From assembly GCA_031288765.1 (NCBI GenBank), contig JAITQV010000583.1, positions 1-5,636 of the forward strand: 5,636 nucleotides of DNA. The letters are read 5' to 3'. Source of the DNA: Planctomycetaceae bacterium (GTDB taxonomy: Bacteria; Planctomycetota; Planctomycetia; Pirellulales; Thermoguttaceae). Positions 5,385 through 5,636 of this stretch are shown here, in pieces. The notes under the pieces are model-generated. The model was not told where the DNA came from, made no database searches, and saw only the letters and a list, made by a program, of their open reading frames with translations. Made by a program: the position numbers and the translations under genes. How positions within the stretch are numbered: position 1 is the stretch's first letter; each line of letters opens with the position of its first letter.

Positions 5385-5414
5385 ATAATATAACTTGCTC
5401 CGGTAAAAAGTAAA
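5385..5414 (-). promoter_or_regulatory. Candidate promoter of the PH-domain gene
   Basis: On the minus strand, TATTAT at 5390-5385 forms a plausible -10 box, with TTTACT at 5414-5409 as a -35 box at an 18-base spacing. The transcript would start near 5378 and have a leader of about 50 bases ending in the AAGGA ribosome binding site. CTCCGGTAA (5398-5406 on the plus strand) lies in the spacer. Confidence 0.35.
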
Positions 5415-5520
5415 GTATCCTCTGCTGTATGGAATTACAGATTTTTTAAAAAAATATAATCGGGAACAACAAAATCAAATATTACCGGCTTCTTCATTGA
5501 CAAACAAAATGAGCATGAGA

Positions 5521-5549
5521 TTGATAAAAATAGGATACCGTGTTATATT
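5521..5549 (+). promoter_or_regulatory. Candidate promoter of the plus-strand gene at the window end
   Basis: TTGATA at 5521-5526 and TATATT at 5544-5549 are separated by 17 bases and fit the sigma-70 consensus well. An upstream TTGACA at 5497-5502 is a perfect -35 box but has no good -10 partner. The transcript would start near 5556 with a leader of about 78 bases that includes the hairpin at 5582-5605. Confidence 0.5.
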
Positions 5550-5581
5550 GTTGCTTATGTTAATCTAATGTTGCAGGTTGA

Positions 5582-5605
5582 CTGATTTTTTATTGTAAAA
5601 ATCGG
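5582..5605 (+). promoter_or_regulatory. 5' leader hairpin before the plus-strand gene
   Basis: GATTTTT at 5584-5590 pairs with AAAAATC at 5597-5603 around a 6-base loop, and the stem extends by a T-G wobble and a C-G pair to 5582 and 5605. It ends 15 bases before the ribosome binding site. Its pairs are mostly A-U. It may tune translation or mRNA stability; it lacks the following U-tract of a terminator. Confidence 0.35.
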
Positions 5606-5620
5606 AGAGAATAAAATAAC

Positions 5621-5626
5621 AAGGAG
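5621..5626 (+). promoter_or_regulatory. Ribosome binding site AAGGAG deciding the start of the last gene
   Basis: AAGGAG is a near-perfect Shine-Dalgarno sequence. Two in-frame ATG codons follow, at 5628 and 5634. Only the second stands at a normal distance (seven bases), so it is the likely start. Confidence 0.7.
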
Positions 5627-5633
5627 AATGATT

Positions 5634-5636
5634 ATG
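5634..5636 (+). CDS. Start codon of a plus-strand gene cut by the window end
   Basis: Only the ATG is inside the window. The call rests on the AAGGAG ribosome binding site seven bases upstream and the TTGATA/TATATT promoter candidate about 90 bases upstream. It is divergent from the PH-domain gene. Nothing can be said about the product. Confidence 0.6.

Larger units (their letters stand above)
5329..5633. other. Divergent intergenic region of about 305 bases
   Basis: This stretch separates the minus-strand PH-domain gene from a plus-strand gene that begins at the window end. It is AT-rich and contains a candidate promoter for each direction plus a 5' leader hairpin, each listed separately. 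I see no gene in it. Confidence 0.75.

Noticed and set aside
5425..5447. CTGTA/TACAG hairpin followed by a T-run on the plus strand
   Set aside because: A five-pair, mostly A-T stem with no gene upstream on that strand; most likely chance in AT-rich DNA.

Overview
The window most likely comes from a planctomycete (Planctomycetota, perhaps a Pirellulales-like lineage) with a moderately AT-rich genome. The strongest clue is a secreted protein at 156-1538 that resembles the DUF1598 family, which I know only from planctomycetes. The Rho factor with a Gly/Asn/Arg-rich N-terminal extension, the long AT-rich intergenic regions and the monocistronic-looking layout fit this. The taxonomic call is an inference from protein recognition, not from a search.

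Layout, read leftward because all four complete genes are on the minus strand. At the right end, a divergent intergenic region (5329-5633) carries a candidate promoter for each direction and a strong ribosome binding site in front of a plus-strand gene, of which only the start codon lies in the window. Next comes a small membrane protein with two transmembrane segments and a bacterial PH (bPH2/DUF304) domain (4756-5328). After a 182-base gap with a good -10 box, a tandem 11-bp repeat and a long homopolymer tract comes a LolD/MacB-type ABC transporter ATPase (3857-4573), with no permease beside it. Then follows a gap of about 730 bases without a convincing gene. Its right part is featureless AT-rich DNA. 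Its left part is the presumed promoter and long structured leader of rho (1800-3125). A 261-base gap with candidate promoters and a tight hairpin separates rho from the DUF1598 gene (156-1538). The first 155 bases are noncoding and contain overlapping inverted repeats.

The genes do not form one obvious pathway. Rho is a housekeeping transcription terminator. The ABC ATPase and the PH-domain membrane protein both act at the inner membrane and lie in the same direction, but a link between them is only possible. The DUF1598 protein is exported and of unknown function. I see no CRISPR array, mobile element, tRNA or rRNA.

The points most worth a second look are these: Rho's replacement of the usual N-terminal helical domain by a low-complexity segment with a tandem DNA repeat; the structured rho leader with repeated TTACG motifs and a perfect GTCAATATTGAC palindrome at the presumed promoter; the orphan ABC ATPase, whose start is preceded by A14/T6 and by tandem promoter repeats; and a stop codon placed inside the loop of a 10-bp hairpin at the end of the PH gene. 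I found no clear evidence for a wholly new multi-gene system.
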